From contig JAQYEZ010000051.1 of assembly GCA_028723425.1 (NCBI GenBank), positions 1-34,123 of the forward strand: DNA of 34,123 nt, in the 5' to 3' direction. The position numbers and the translations under genes are program-made. This DNA is from Peptoniphilaceae bacterium. GTDB lineage: Bacteria; Bacillota; Clostridia; Tissierellales; Peptoniphilaceae. The notes beneath the pieces are model-generated. The model had not been told where the DNA came from. It saw only the letters and a program-made list of their open reading frames with translations, and searched no databases. Positions 1 through 8,421 of the stretch are shown piece after piece; position 1 is the first letter of the stretch; every line of letters starts with the position of its first letter.

Positions 1-204
1 AAAGAAATAGAATTTTTAGATTTAGAAATTTGAAGTCTCATAAAATGCTCCCATAAGTAATATATAGATATTATAACACATTGTGAGATATTGTGCAAGA
101 AAAAAATATAAAATTTGACAAAAAAATATAGGAAAATCAATGCCTAAAGAAGATTTTTTTGTATTTAGCTGTTAAACTCCCGTGAAGAAAAAAGAATTTT
201 AGGC

Positions 205-1479
205 ATGAGTTGGCCATTTGCGTTTGTTATTATGGCAATTATTATAATAGCAATTTATATGGAAGTATTACCTGATGGAATGATTGGTGCTTTCTTATTT
301 TTATTGGCTTTTGGAGAGCTGTTAAATTTTATAGGAGATAATGTGCCTATAGTTAACACTTATTTAGGCGGTGGTGCTATTGTAACAATTTTTGGTGGAG
401 CGGCTCTTGTACATTTTGGTATTATTAATGAAAATATTATTAATTTAATTGATAATTTTATGAAATCTGGCGATGGGGAAATGGGCTTTTTAGATTTTTA
501 TATAGCAGCTCTTATCACAGGTTCAATTTTAGGTATGAACAGAAAACTTTTAATTAAGGCTGCTATTAGATATTTACCAGCAATCCTTGGAGCTGTTATT
601 GCAGCTTTGGGACTTGTTTCTATTGTAGCTCCATTATTTGGTTTTACTCCAGGTGAGGCTATGGCATATATTGGTATTCCTATAATGGGCGGAGGAATGG
701 GAGCAGGTGCTGTTCCGATTTCTGAAGTATTTAGTAAAGCTCTAAATATACCAGCAGAACAAATTCTAGGCAAGTTAGTACCTGCGGTTGCTCTTGGTAA
801 TGCAATGGCTATAGTTTCTGGTGGACTTTTAAATAGACTTGGCAAATCTAAACCACAATGGACAGGAAATGGACAACTTATGATTTCTGATGATGAAGAT
901 ATCAAAGCTGAAATCAAGGATTTAAAACTTGATGCAAAAGACTATGCAACTGGCCTTGCTATAGCGACTGCTTTCTTTACTTTTGGTGGTATTGTTGCAA
1001 AGATAATTGCAAGTTTAGGCTTAAATCTACACCAATATGCATGGATGATTATATCTGTAGCTATAGTTAAAGCTTTTAATCTACTACCTGAGAAATACAC
1101 AGATGCATGTGCTGGTTGGTATAATTTTATAGCTAAAAACTTTACTCCATTATTACTTTTAGGAATAGGTATTTCCTACACAAGCTTATCTGATATTATA
1201 AATGCAGTTTCTGTTCAATATGTAATTCTAGTAGCTTTAGTAATAATAGGTGCCATACTAGGAGCAGCTCTAGTCGGAAAACTTGTTGGCTTTTATCCAA
1301 TAGAAGCAGCTATCACAGCTGGTTTGTGTATGGCTAATATGGGTGGAACAGGTGATGTTGCAGTACTAAATGCAGCAGATAGAATGGTTCTTATGCCATT
1401 TGCTCAAATTTCATCAAGACTTGGTGGAGCCTTTATCATATTAATAGCTTCTTTACTAGTACCTTTATTCTTTGGGTAA
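205..1479 (+). CDS. citS: 2-hydroxycarboxylate (citrate/malate) sodium symporter, CitS family
   Basis: Integral membrane transporter that would bring citrate (or a related 2-hydroxycarboxylate) into the cell for the lyase encoded just downstream. The 424-residue product is hydrophobic throughout and carries both family signatures: a glycine-rich reentrant loop, GGGMGAGAVP, near residues 161-170, and the C-terminal segment MANMGGTGDV followed by AQISSRLGGA. The listed ATG has only a weak ribosome-binding site. Homology appears to continue upstream in frame (codons 169-204 read LLNSREEKRILG, like the KIFG-M stretch before the first helix of CitS), but a TAG at 166-168 closes that frame. A better-placed ATG at 140 with AGGA at 130-133 is in another frame, so the 5' end may carry a frameshift. 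Citrate specificity is inferred from the neighbouring genes; malate or citrate/lactate exchange are alternatives. Confidence 0.85.
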   Translation: MSWPFAFVIMAIIIIAIYMEVLPDGMIGAFLFLLAFGELLNFIGDNVPIVNTYLGGGAIVTIFGGAALVHFGIINENIINLIDNFMKSGDGEMGFLDFYIAALITGSILGMNRKLLIKAAIRYLPAILGAVIAALGLVSIVAPLFGFTPGEAMAYIGIPIMGGGMGAGAVPISEVFSKALNIPAEQILGKLVPAVALGNAMAIVSGGLLNRLGKSKPQWTGNGQLMISDDEDIKAEIKDLKLDAKDYATGLAIATAFFTFGGIVAKIIASLGLNLHQYAWMIISVAIVKAFNLLPEKYTDACAGWYNFIAKNFTPLLLLGIGISYTSLSDIINAVSVQYVILVALVIIGAILGAALVGKLVGFYPIEAAITAGLCMANMGGTGDVAVLNAADRMVLMPFAQISSRLGGAFIILIASLLVPLFFG

Positions 1480-1508
1480 GTTTAACAATACTAATTAATA
1501 ATAAAAGT

Positions 1509-1540
1509 AAAAAAGTTGTGCTTAGGCATGACTTTTTTCT
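1509..1540 (+). terminator. Intrinsic terminator or attenuator between citS and citX
   Basis: A 13-bp hairpin (arms 1509-1521 and 1526-1538, loop TTAG, two G-U pairs) ends in a T-run. It lies between the transporter and citX in what otherwise looks like one operon, so it may reduce read-through rather than end transcription fully. Confidence 0.7.
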
Positions 1541-1569
1541 AACAAAGGAATATATAGAAATTATTAGCT

Positions 1570-2100
1570 ATGAAAATAAAATATTTAAATTCGGGATTAA
1601 GACCTAGTCTTGCACAAGTGTTAGATAGAAGGGAAGAAAAGCAAAATATAATAAATGAGCTTGACAGAAAATATAATGATAATGCAAGTATTTTTTTTAC
1701 TTTAAACATACCAGGTCCAGTAAAAAACAATTCCAAAATAGAAGAACTATTTTCATATGGTAAAGAAAAAATAATTGAAGAAATAAAAAAATTGGAAATA
1801 AATATAATTTATAAAAAAGAATATTCTCTTATTACTGGTCCAGAGTTATATTTGAGTGTCTTTTGTGATGAAAAATATTTAAAAAGTCAAATGTGCCAAA
1901 TAGAAGATAGTAAGCTAGGTAGACTTTTTGATATAGATGTTTATAAGAATGGTTGTTTTATATCTAGGCGTGAAATTGGTGTAGATGAAAGAAAATGCTT
2001 TTTGTGCAATAAGAAAGCTAAAATATGTGCTAGATCAAGAGCACATAGTATAGACAAAATGCTAATTTATATAGAAAAAATAATGGATTTGTATCTATGA
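1570..2100 (+). CDS. citX: Apo-citrate lyase phosphoribosyl-dephospho-CoA transferase
   Basis: CitX attaches the 2'-(5''-triphosphoribosyl)-3'-dephospho-CoA prosthetic group to a serine of the citrate lyase acyl carrier protein, turning apo-lyase into holo-lyase in the cytoplasm. The 176-residue length is normal for the family. Visible family features are PGPVKNN near residue 48, GRLFDIDV at 117-124, and the cysteine cluster RKCFLCNKKAKICARS at about 141-156. The ATG at 1570 is the only usable start in this frame after the stop at 1555, although AAAGGA lies about 20 nt upstream, so initiation is probably weak. It precedes citD by 12 nt. The synthesis partner, citG, is not in the window. Confidence 0.9.
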   Translation: MKIKYLNSGLRPSLAQVLDRREEKQNIINELDRKYNDNASIFFTLNIPGPVKNNSKIEELFSYGKEKIIEEIKKLEINIIYKKEYSLITGPELYLSVFCDEKYLKSQMCQIEDSKLGRLFDIDVYKNGCFISRREIGVDERKCFLCNKKAKICARSRAHSIDKMLIYIEKIMDLYL

Positions 2101-2102
2101 AA

Positions 2103-2108
2103 AGGAGG
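2103..2108 (+). promoter_or_regulatory. Shine-Dalgarno site that supports the GTG start of citD
   Basis: A perfect AGGAGG sits 4 nt before GTG 2113 and 19 nt before the next in-frame ATG (2128). Together with the N-terminal alignment to known CitD proteins, it favours the GTG start. Confidence 0.7.
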
Positions 2109-2112
2109 AAGT

Positions 2113-2370
2113 GTGCAAATTAATAATATGGCAACAGCTGGATCATTACAGTCTAATGATTGCTTTATAACCATAAAACCTGCAAAACAGATAGAAATAG
2201 AACTTGAAAGTCCAGTTAAGTTTGAATTTGGAGATCAAATCATTGAGCTAGTTAAAAAAACTCTAAGGGATAAAAATATAGTAGGAGCAAATGTAAAGAT
2301 AGAAGACAGAGGCGCTCTGGATTGTACTATAGAGGCTAGGCTTATTACAGCTATTAGGAGGTCTAAATGA
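2113..2370 (+). CDS. citD: Citrate lyase acyl carrier protein (gamma subunit)
   Basis: Small subunit that carries the CoA-like prosthetic group and shuttles acetyl and citryl thioesters between the alpha and beta subunits. The 85-residue product starts MQINNMATAGSLQSND, which lines up without gaps with the classic CitD start; Ser14 is the expected attachment residue. The middle contains FGDQI and the C-terminal half has DRGALDCTIEARL, a strongly conserved CitD block. A GTG start is chosen because it gives the family N-terminus and sits behind AGGAGG. It overlaps citE by 4 nt (ATGA), so the two are translationally coupled. Confidence 0.93.
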   Translation: MQINNMATAGSLQSNDCFITIKPAKQIEIELESPVKFEFGDQIIELVKKTLRDKNIVGANVKIEDRGALDCTIEARLITAIRRSK

Positions 2371-3233
2371 AAAATCTTAGAAGCATGTTATTTATGCCTG
2401 GAAATAACCCTGGTATGCTAGTGTCAGCAGATATATTGGAAGCTGATGCTATAATTTATGATTTGGAAGACGCAGTATCTATTGATCAAAAAGACGCAGC
2501 AAGAGATTTGGTATCAAATGCCTTAAAATTTTTGGAATTTAATAATTCACTAGTTACTGTAAGAATAAATCCAATTGATTCACCATTTTGGAAAGAAGAT
2601 ATCAAAAAAATCTTAAAAGAAAATCTTGATGCCATAGTAATTCCAAAGGCTAGTGTAGAAGCTGTAAAAACTATAGAAAAGTTTATAGAAAAAGTATGTA
2701 AAAAAGAAAATTTAGAAAATAAATTTAGGTTTTATCCTTTAATAGAATCTACAATGGGGATTTTAAATGCTAAAAAAATTGCTGAATCATCTGATAGAAT
2801 AGATGGACTTTTGCTTGGAGGTGAGGATTATTGCCTAGATCTTGGGGTTTATAGAACTAAAACTTCTAAAGAACTTGCCTATGCCAGATATGTTATAGCA
2901 GTAGTAGCAAAGGCTTATGGTATAAATGCAATTGATACCCCTTACACAGATGTTGAAGATTTCGAAGGATTGATAGAAGAAACAAAATTTGTTAAGTCTA
3001 TAGGCTTTAATGGCAGGTTAATAGTTGGTCCAAGACAAGTATCTACAGTTAATAAAATATTTACCCCAAAAGATGATGAGATAGAATATGCTAAAGCTAT
3101 ATTAAAACTTAGGGATAAGGCGGAAAAAGAAGGACTTGGAGTATTCTCATTTAAAGGGAAGATGGTTGACAAACCTGTTATTTCTAGAGCAGAAAATCTA
3201 ATTAAAGCCGCAGAAGAACGGGGACTAATATGA
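2367..3233 (+). CDS. citE: Citrate (pro-3S)-lyase beta subunit
   Basis: Catalyses cleavage of the citryl thioester on the acyl carrier protein to oxaloacetate and acetyl-carrier. The 288-residue protein is a TIM-barrel of the HpcH/HpaI/CitE family. Visible landmarks are RSMLFMPGNNP at the N-terminus, the IYDLEDAV block (about 30-37), Arg66 in TVRIN, IPKAS near 92, PLIEST with the expected Mg ligand Glu127, and LLLGGEDYCLDLG with the second ligand near Asp154. AGGAGG lies just upstream of the ATG, which overlaps the citD stop; the citE stop likewise overlaps citF by 4 nt. Confidence 0.95.
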   Translation: MKNLRSMLFMPGNNPGMLVSADILEADAIIYDLEDAVSIDQKDAARDLVSNALKFLEFNNSLVTVRINPIDSPFWKEDIKKILKENLDAIVIPKASVEAVKTIEKFIEKVCKKENLENKFRFYPLIESTMGILNAKKIAESSDRIDGLLLGGEDYCLDLGVYRTKTSKELAYARYVIAVVAKAYGINAIDTPYTDVEDFEGLIEETKFVKSIGFNGRLIVGPRQVSTVNKIFTPKDDEIEYAKAILKLRDKAEKEGLGVFSFKGKMVDKPVISRAENLIKAAEERGLI

Positions 3234-4726
3234 AAAATACTTTAGGTAGACAAGGACTTGATAGACCTTATGAAGGATTAAGAGTTCATGAAAACAAAAG
3301 AGAATACAAGTTTAATAAGTCTGTACAAATGCAAGAATTAAATTTTGATTCCCTATTTAAAAAAGTCAATTTTCATGATGGAATGACTATTTCCTTTCAT
3401 CATCATTTAAGAAATGGGGACTATGTATTAAATATAGTAATGGAGCAAATTCACAAGAGAGGTTACAAAGACATTTGCTTAGCAGCAAGCTCAATTTTTG
3501 CTTGCCACAAAAATCTAGTTCCTATGATAGAAGATGGTACAGTAACTAAAATATATACTTCATATATGTCAGGACCAGTTGCAGATGCTGTAAGTCAAGG
3601 AAAACTAAAAGATATGGCATATATAACAACTCATGGGGAAAGACCAAGATCTATACTTGAAGGAGAGCTAAAGATTGATATAGCTTTTGTTGGTGTTCCT
3701 GCTCTAGGCAAAGATGGTTCGATTTCTGGATCTCAAGGACCAAGTTCATGTGGCTCTTTAGGCTATGCTATAGCTGATTGCCAATGTGCCAATACTGTTG
3801 TTGCTATAACTGATAATTTGTGTGAAAAAATAAATAAGCCAGACCTAAAAGGCGGTTTTGTGGATTATTTTATCAAACTTGATAGAATAGGAGATCCTAA
3901 TGGAATAGTTTCAGGAACAACCAAAATAACCAAGGACCCTATAGGTCTTAGTATAGCTAGAAAAACTGCCGATTTGATAGATAAACTAGGTTTTATTAAG
4001 AATGGCTTATCTTTCCAAACAGGGGCAGGGGGAGTTTCTTTAGCTGTTGGCGAAGAAGTTTTTAAAATTATGAAAGAAAAAAACATAAAAGGAAGTTTTG
4101 GTTGCGGTGGAATAACTGGATTTTTTGTAGATATGCTAGATAAAGGTATTTTTGAAAAATTAGAAGATGTTCAATGCTTTGACAATAAGGCTGTTAAGTC
4201 TATAGAAAATAATCCTTATCATGAGAAAATTTCTGCAAGTAAGTATGCAAATCCTAACGATAAGTGCATAGTGGATGAGCTAGATGTGGTTGTCTTGGGA
4301 GCATCAGAAATAGATAAAAACTTTAATGTAAATGTTACGACAGGAACAGATGGTTATATACTTGGTGGCTCTGGGGGCCATGCTGATGCTGCTACTGGTG
4401 CTAAACTTTCTATAATAACAACTAAACTTTTCAATGCAAGGATTTCATCTATAGTCGACCAGGTCAAGACTATTACAACACCAGGGGATGCAATTGATGC
4501 TGTGGTTACAGAATATGGCATAGCTATAAATCCAAAAAGAAAAGATTTAATAAAATATATAGAAGAAAATACAAAAATTAAACTTGTAACTATGGACTAT
4601 CTATACAAAAAGGCTATATCTTATACAGGTAAGCCAAAAGTAAGAAAAAAATCAGACCTAATTGTAGCTTATTCTGTTTATAGGGATGGTACAATCCTAG
4701 ATGCTATATATAATGTCAATGAATGA
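3230..4726 (+). CDS. citF: Citrate lyase alpha subunit (citrate:acetyl-ACP transferase)
   Basis: Exchanges the acetyl group on the acyl carrier protein for citrate, producing citryl-ACP for CitE. At 498 residues it has the usual CitF length. Recognisable family blocks are the N-terminal NTLGRQGLDRPYEGL, the HHHLRNGDYVLN segment, GSQGPSSCGSLGYAIADC near residue 170-187, and GTDGYILGGSGGHADAATGA in the C-terminal half. It closes the lyase gene set and is followed within about 20 nt by a strong terminator, so citF is the last gene of this operon; citC and citG must lie elsewhere, possibly upstream of the window. Confidence 0.95.
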   Translation: MKNTLGRQGLDRPYEGLRVHENKREYKFNKSVQMQELNFDSLFKKVNFHDGMTISFHHHLRNGDYVLNIVMEQIHKRGYKDICLAASSIFACHKNLVPMIEDGTVTKIYTSYMSGPVADAVSQGKLKDMAYITTHGERPRSILEGELKIDIAFVGVPALGKDGSISGSQGPSSCGSLGYAIADCQCANTVVAITDNLCEKINKPDLKGGFVDYFIKLDRIGDPNGIVSGTTKITKDPIGLSIARKTADLIDKLGFIKNGLSFQTGAGGVSLAVGEEVFKIMKEKNIKGSFGCGGITGFFVDMLDKGIFEKLEDVQCFDNKAVKSIENNPYHEKISASKYANPNDKCIVDELDVVVLGASEIDKNFNVNVTTGTDGYILGGSGGHADAATGAKLSIITTKLFNARISSIVDQVKTITTPGDAIDAVVTEYGIAINPKRKDLIKYIEENTKIKLVTMDYLYKKAISYTGKPKVRKKSDLIVAYSVYRDGTILDAIYNVNE

Positions 4727-4747
4727 GGGCATAGGCTCTTTTCAGAG

Positions 4748-4791
4748 CGTTGACAAACTCAACAGAATATTGAGCTTGTTGACGTTTTTTT
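4748..4791 (+). terminator. Intrinsic terminator after citF
   Basis: Long hairpin: arms 4748-4762 and 4770-4784 pair over 15 positions with one mismatch and two G-U pairs, loop of 7 nt, followed by seven T residues. It ends the citrate lyase operon. Confidence 0.9.
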
Positions 4792-4931
4792 ATTTCTTGT
4801 TTTGTATTTATATTATTCATATCTTTATTATATCATATTTAACTCATGCTTAGAATACTTATTTAGTGATTATTATTAGATATTTTTGTAAGCTAAATTA
4901 TAATTTTAATTTGTAATTTTTTATCCTGTCA

Positions 4932-4961
4932 TTGAAATATATAAAGAAATTATGTTATAAT
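4932..4961 (+). promoter_or_regulatory. Sigma-A type promoter of the peptide importer operon
   Basis: TTGAAA (4932-4937), 18-nt spacer, TATAAT (4956-4961), with TGT just before the -10 box (extended -10). The predicted start near 4968 leaves a short leader before the AAGGAGGA site at 4979-4986. Confidence 0.75.
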
Positions 4962-4989
4962 GTTTGTAAAATTTTTTCAAGGAGGAAAA

Positions 4990-6594
4990 ATGAAGACAAA
5001 AAGAATATTGGCTTTTCTTCTTGCATTTACTTTAGTTTTAACTGCATGTGGGAAAGCAGAAAATAAAAAAGAAACTGATGCTTCTAAGGCATCGACTGTT
5101 GAAGGAAGCGAAAAAGATTCCGGCAAGGAAGGTGGACTTATGATTTTAGGTATTGGATCTGATCCTACATCTGTTAACCCTTTGTTTGCAAACGACAGAG
5201 TTTCATTAACCATATCAAATGTCCTATATGACAACCTATACCATGTTAAAAAAGGTAAGATTGTTTATGATGGTTTAGCCCAATCAATGACTTCATCAGA
5301 TGATCACTTAACCTATACACTCAAGTTGAAAAAAGGAATCAAATGGCATGATGGAAAAGCAATAACAGCTGACGATGTCATCTTTACTTATGACACTATA
5401 TTAGATGATAAACAAAATGCAAAGGGACAAAATGTTCTTAAGACAGATGCTGGTGTTGTTAAATATAGTAAAGTTGATGATATGACAATTGAATACAAAT
5501 TACCTAAAGTCGATGCGACTTTTGTAGATGGTATAGCAGAAATTGTTCCTATTCCAAAGCATGTATTTGAAGGAGAAGCTGAAATTGCTAAAAGTCCAAA
5601 GAATGCTCAGCCAATAGGTAGTGGACCTTTTAAGTTTAAAGAACAAAAAACTGGTGAATTATACCAAGTTGAAAGATTTGAAGACTATTATGGAGATCTT
5701 GCAAAGCTTGATGGTATAGCTTATAAGGTTATTCCTGATACAAATGCGTCAATGGTTGCATTGGAAAAAGGAGAAATATCTGTTTCATATATCAAACCAA
5801 AAGATGTAGCAAAGTTTAAAAATAATGACAACTTTGAAATTATTACATTCCCTGAAGGCATGGTTGACAATCTATTCTTTAGGGTTGACTCTGAGAACTT
5901 AAAGGATGTAAAAGTTCGTCAAGCTATTTCTTATGCAATTGATAAAACTAAGCTTATTCAAGGAACTTATTTAAGCGAAGACTATGCAGACCCTGCTTAT
6001 TCAGCTTTCGCAACAAATACGGGCTTCTTTACTGATGATGTTGAAAAATATGAGTTTAACGTTGAAAAGGCTAAAAAATTATTGAAAGAAGCTAATAAAG
6101 AAAATTTAGATCTTAAATTAATGTATACTTCAGGAAGCCCTGCTCAAGAAAAAGAAGGTCTTTTAATTCAAGAAATGCTTAAAGAAGTGGGCATCAATGT
6201 GGAACTAATACCGATGGAAAGAGCAACCTTTATCGAAAAATTATTAGATGGTTCAAATCATGACTTTGATATGGCTATCAATGGATATGTAATGGGGGAT
6301 AATCCTGACTCCTACGCTTCAATATTCACAAGTAATTCTTCTGAAAACTTTAGTAACTACAAAAATCCAAAGATTGACCAACTTTTTGATCAAGCTAAGC
6401 TAGAAACTGATGAAGCTAAGCGTGGAGATTTATACAAAGAAATTCAACAAATTCTTGCAAAAGATGCAGTAGAATATCCTGTTGCAAATGTTAAATCAAT
6501 ACTTGCAGTTCGTAAAGAGTTTAAAAACTTGGACGAGGCAAAACCTGCACCTATTCATATGTTTGACTACTTCAACAAGATTGAATTAAAATAA
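4990..6594 (+). CDS. Peptide ABC transporter substrate-binding lipoprotein (Opp/DppA family)
   Basis: Extracellular, membrane-anchored binding protein that captures oligo- or dipeptides and delivers them to the permease encoded downstream. The 534-residue product has a lipoprotein signal peptide ending in LVLTAC (Cys20 would be lipidated), then a low-complexity linker, then the SBP_bac_5 fold: YTLKLKKGIKWHDGKAITADDV is its hallmark block, followed by GSGPFKF and DVKVRQAISYAIDK. The start at 4990 is chosen because AAGGAGGA lies 3-11 nt upstream; an in-frame ATG at 4960 overlaps the -10 box and would add an unlikely extension. It is the first gene of a five-gene import operon and is followed by a hairpin that probably makes it more abundant than the permeases. 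Exact ligand is unknown; nickel is a less likely alternative. Confidence 0.92.
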   Translation: MKTKRILAFLLAFTLVLTACGKAENKKETDASKASTVEGSEKDSGKEGGLMILGIGSDPTSVNPLFANDRVSLTISNVLYDNLYHVKKGKIVYDGLAQSMTSSDDHLTYTLKLKKGIKWHDGKAITADDVIFTYDTILDDKQNAKGQNVLKTDAGVVKYSKVDDMTIEYKLPKVDATFVDGIAEIVPIPKHVFEGEAEIAKSPKNAQPIGSGPFKFKEQKTGELYQVERFEDYYGDLAKLDGIAYKVIPDTNASMVALEKGEISVSYIKPKDVAKFKNNDNFEIITFPEGMVDNLFFRVDSENLKDVKVRQAISYAIDKTKLIQGTYLSEDYADPAYSAFATNTGFFTDDVEKYEFNVEKAKKLLKEANKENLDLKLMYTSGSPAQEKEGLLIQEMLKEVGINVELIPMERATFIEKLLDGSNHDFDMAINGYVMGDNPDSYASIFTSNSSENFSNYKNPKIDQLFDQAKLETDEAKRGDLYKEIQQILAKDAVEYPVANVKSILAVRKEFKNLDEAKPAPIHMFDYFNKIELK

Positions 6595-6608
6595 AAAACT
6601 TTGAACAT

Positions 6609-6640
6609 AATGAACAGTCCCCCCTATGGGATTGTTCATT
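6609..6640 (+). terminator. Hairpin between binding-protein and permease genes
   Basis: Perfect 13-bp stem (6609-6621 with 6628-6640, one G-U pair) around a 6-nt loop, followed by the T-rich TATTTA instead of a clean T-run. It fits a partial terminator or mRNA 3'-end stabiliser, giving more binding protein than transporter, as is common in such operons. Confidence 0.6.
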
Positions 6641-6655
6641 TATTTAGGAGATATT

Positions 6656-7606
6656 ATGATAAGACTTATACTAAGACGACTTTTACAAATTATCCCTATG
6701 ATAATAACTATTTCTATAGTTTCCTTTTTGCTTGTAAGAATAGCACCATCTGACCCTGTTAGAGCAATGATAACACCTGAGTCCACAGTTGAAGATGTTG
6801 AGAAAATTAGAGAAAACATGGGGCTTAATGACAGCTATGCTGTTCAGTATAAGAGATGGGCAAAAGATATTTTAAAAGGTGAATTTGGATATTCATTTTC
6901 AAATCATAGACCTGTTTTGGACCAAGTTACCGAAAGACTTCCAGCAACGCTTGGGCTTATGGGAAGTTCATTTTTAATTTCTATTTTAGGAGGAATCGTA
7001 ATAGGTATTATTTCTGGAATGAAACAGGGAGGTGTAGTAGATAAGATTTTTACGCTTTTTTCCTACATAGGCATATCCATACCTTCATTCTGGTTTGCTA
7101 TGATGCTTGTGCATCTTTTTTCATTAAAGTTAGGACTTCTACCTTCAATTGGAATGAGAACCCTTGGCGTTGATACTACTGTAGATCTTATAAAGCACTC
7201 TATATTACCGATTCTTACACTTAGTATCGGGGATATAGCTGTTATAAGTAGGTTTGTAAGAGCAAGGGTAACAGACCAATTAAAAGAAGATTATGTTATG
7301 ACAGAAATTGCTCAAGGTAGTTCAAAGATAGAGCTTTTCTTTAAGAGTATTCTAAAAAACTCTTTACTTTCACTTATAACTTTAGTTGGAATGAGCTTGC
7401 CAAGACTTGTTTCAGGGGCATTTATAACTGAAAGCATATTTGGATGGCCAGGTCTTGGGCAGCTTGGTATGAATGCAATCTTCACAGCAGACTATCCACT
7501 AATCATGGCAACTACAATGTTTGCTTCTATGCTTTTAATTCTTGGAAACTTAATTTCAGATATCCTCTACGGAATTGTAGATCCTAGAATAAAGGAGATT
7601 AATTAA
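6656..7606 (+). CDS. dppB: Peptide ABC transporter permease (DppB/OppB type)
   Basis: First membrane subunit of the peptide importer. 316 residues with the typical DppB layout: N-terminal helix MIRLILRRLLQIIPMIITIS, an extracytoplasmic segment with the DPVRAMI and YKRWAKDILKGEFGYS blocks typical of the family, then five more helices. The C-terminal half carries the EAA-like loop and the conserved SGAFITESIFGWPGLGQLG and DPRIKE ending. The ATG at 6656 is preferred over 6626 because AGGAG ends 5 nt upstream and the upstream start would lie inside the hairpin. Its stop overlaps the next start by one base (TAATG). Confidence 0.92.
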   Translation: MIRLILRRLLQIIPMIITISIVSFLLVRIAPSDPVRAMITPESTVEDVEKIRENMGLNDSYAVQYKRWAKDILKGEFGYSFSNHRPVLDQVTERLPATLGLMGSSFLISILGGIVIGIISGMKQGGVVDKIFTLFSYIGISIPSFWFAMMLVHLFSLKLGLLPSIGMRTLGVDTTVDLIKHSILPILTLSIGDIAVISRFVRARVTDQLKEDYVMTEIAQGSSKIELFFKSILKNSLLSLITLVGMSLPRLVSGAFITESIFGWPGLGQLGMNAIFTADYPLIMATTMFASMLLILGNLISDILYGIVDPRIKEIN

Positions 7607-8421
7607 TGAGAAATCTTTTAAAAATTTATAAACGTAGTCCTATAAGAGTCAAGCTTTCAGTAATAGTACTATTAATCTTTATCACAGCTGCAATACTTGC
7701 AGACCTTTATCCTAAAAATGGCATTGATACCGACATAAGCAATGCACTTGTTCCTCCAAATAGCCAAAACATATTTGGAACTGATGATTTAGGTAGAGAT
7801 TACTTTGCAAGGGCCTTACATGGAGCAAGGGCCTCCCTTTCAGTTGGGGTCTTATCTGTAGTAATTTCCACCGCACTTGGATCCTTTGTTGGAATAATCT
7901 CTGGATACTTTGGTGGCAAAGTTGACATGATAATTATGAGGATTGTTGATATACTAATGAGTATTCCTTCCTTCTTTCTAATATTGATTTTAAATGCAGC
8001 CCTAAAACCAGGAATTCAAAATATTATTTTGATCATCGGGCTATTTAACTGGATGTCAGTTGCAAGACTTGCTCGTGCAGAGACCTTAACAGTTAAAGAA
8101 AGAGATTATGTAACCTATTCAAAGCTAATAGGAGTAAGTAAAAAAAAGATTATGACAAAGCACATTCTAAGAAATATTGTTCCTACACTAACAGTTGCGG
8201 CAACTGTAAATGTGGCATCTGCTATACTAACAGAGTCTTCCTTATCGTTTCTTGGCCTTGGCGTAAGACAGCCAAACTCATCTTGGGGTTCAATGCTCAA
8301 GGATGCTCAACAATACTTAGGAACTTCTCCATATTTGGCAATATTTCCTGGTTTATTAATACTTTTAACCGTGCTTTGTTTTAATGTAATTGGGGACTTC
8401 TATAGACAGGAGATACAATGA
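7606..8421 (+). CDS. dppC: Peptide ABC transporter permease (DppC/OppC type)
   Basis: Second membrane subunit, pairing with the DppB-like protein. 271 residues with an N-terminal helix, the family block NIFGTDDLGRDYFARALHGAR, and the ATPase-contacting loop containing RAETLTVKERDYVTYSKLIG, then ESSLSFLGLGVRQPNSSWGSML near the end. AAGGAG precedes the start. Overlaps on both sides (1 nt upstream, 4 nt ATGA downstream) indicate tight translational coupling. Confidence 0.93.
   Translation: MRNLLKIYKRSPIRVKLSVIVLLIFITAAILADLYPKNGIDTDISNALVPPNSQNIFGTDDLGRDYFARALHGARASLSVGVLSVVISTALGSFVGIISGYFGGKVDMIIMRIVDILMSIPSFFLILILNAALKPGIQNIILIIGLFNWMSVARLARAETLTVKERDYVTYSKLIGVSKKKIMTKHILRNIVPTLTVAATVNVASAILTESSLSFLGLGVRQPNSSWGSMLKDAQQYLGTSPYLAIFPGLLILLTVLCFNVIGDFYRQEIQ

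Noticed and set aside
115-143. TTGACA at 115-120 as the promoter of the citrate transporter
   Set aside because: No acceptable -10 box at a 16-18 nt spacing, and it would start transcription after the better-supported ATG at 140.
498-917. Minus-strand open frame inside the transporter gene
   Set aside because: Mirror of the coding strand with Ser/Pro/Ala-rich antisense composition and no start signals.
4960-4989. Upstream ATG 4960 as start of the peptide-binding lipoprotein
   Set aside because: It overlaps the TATAAT box and would place a non-signal tail before the lipoprotein signal peptide; the AAGGAGGA site points to 4990.
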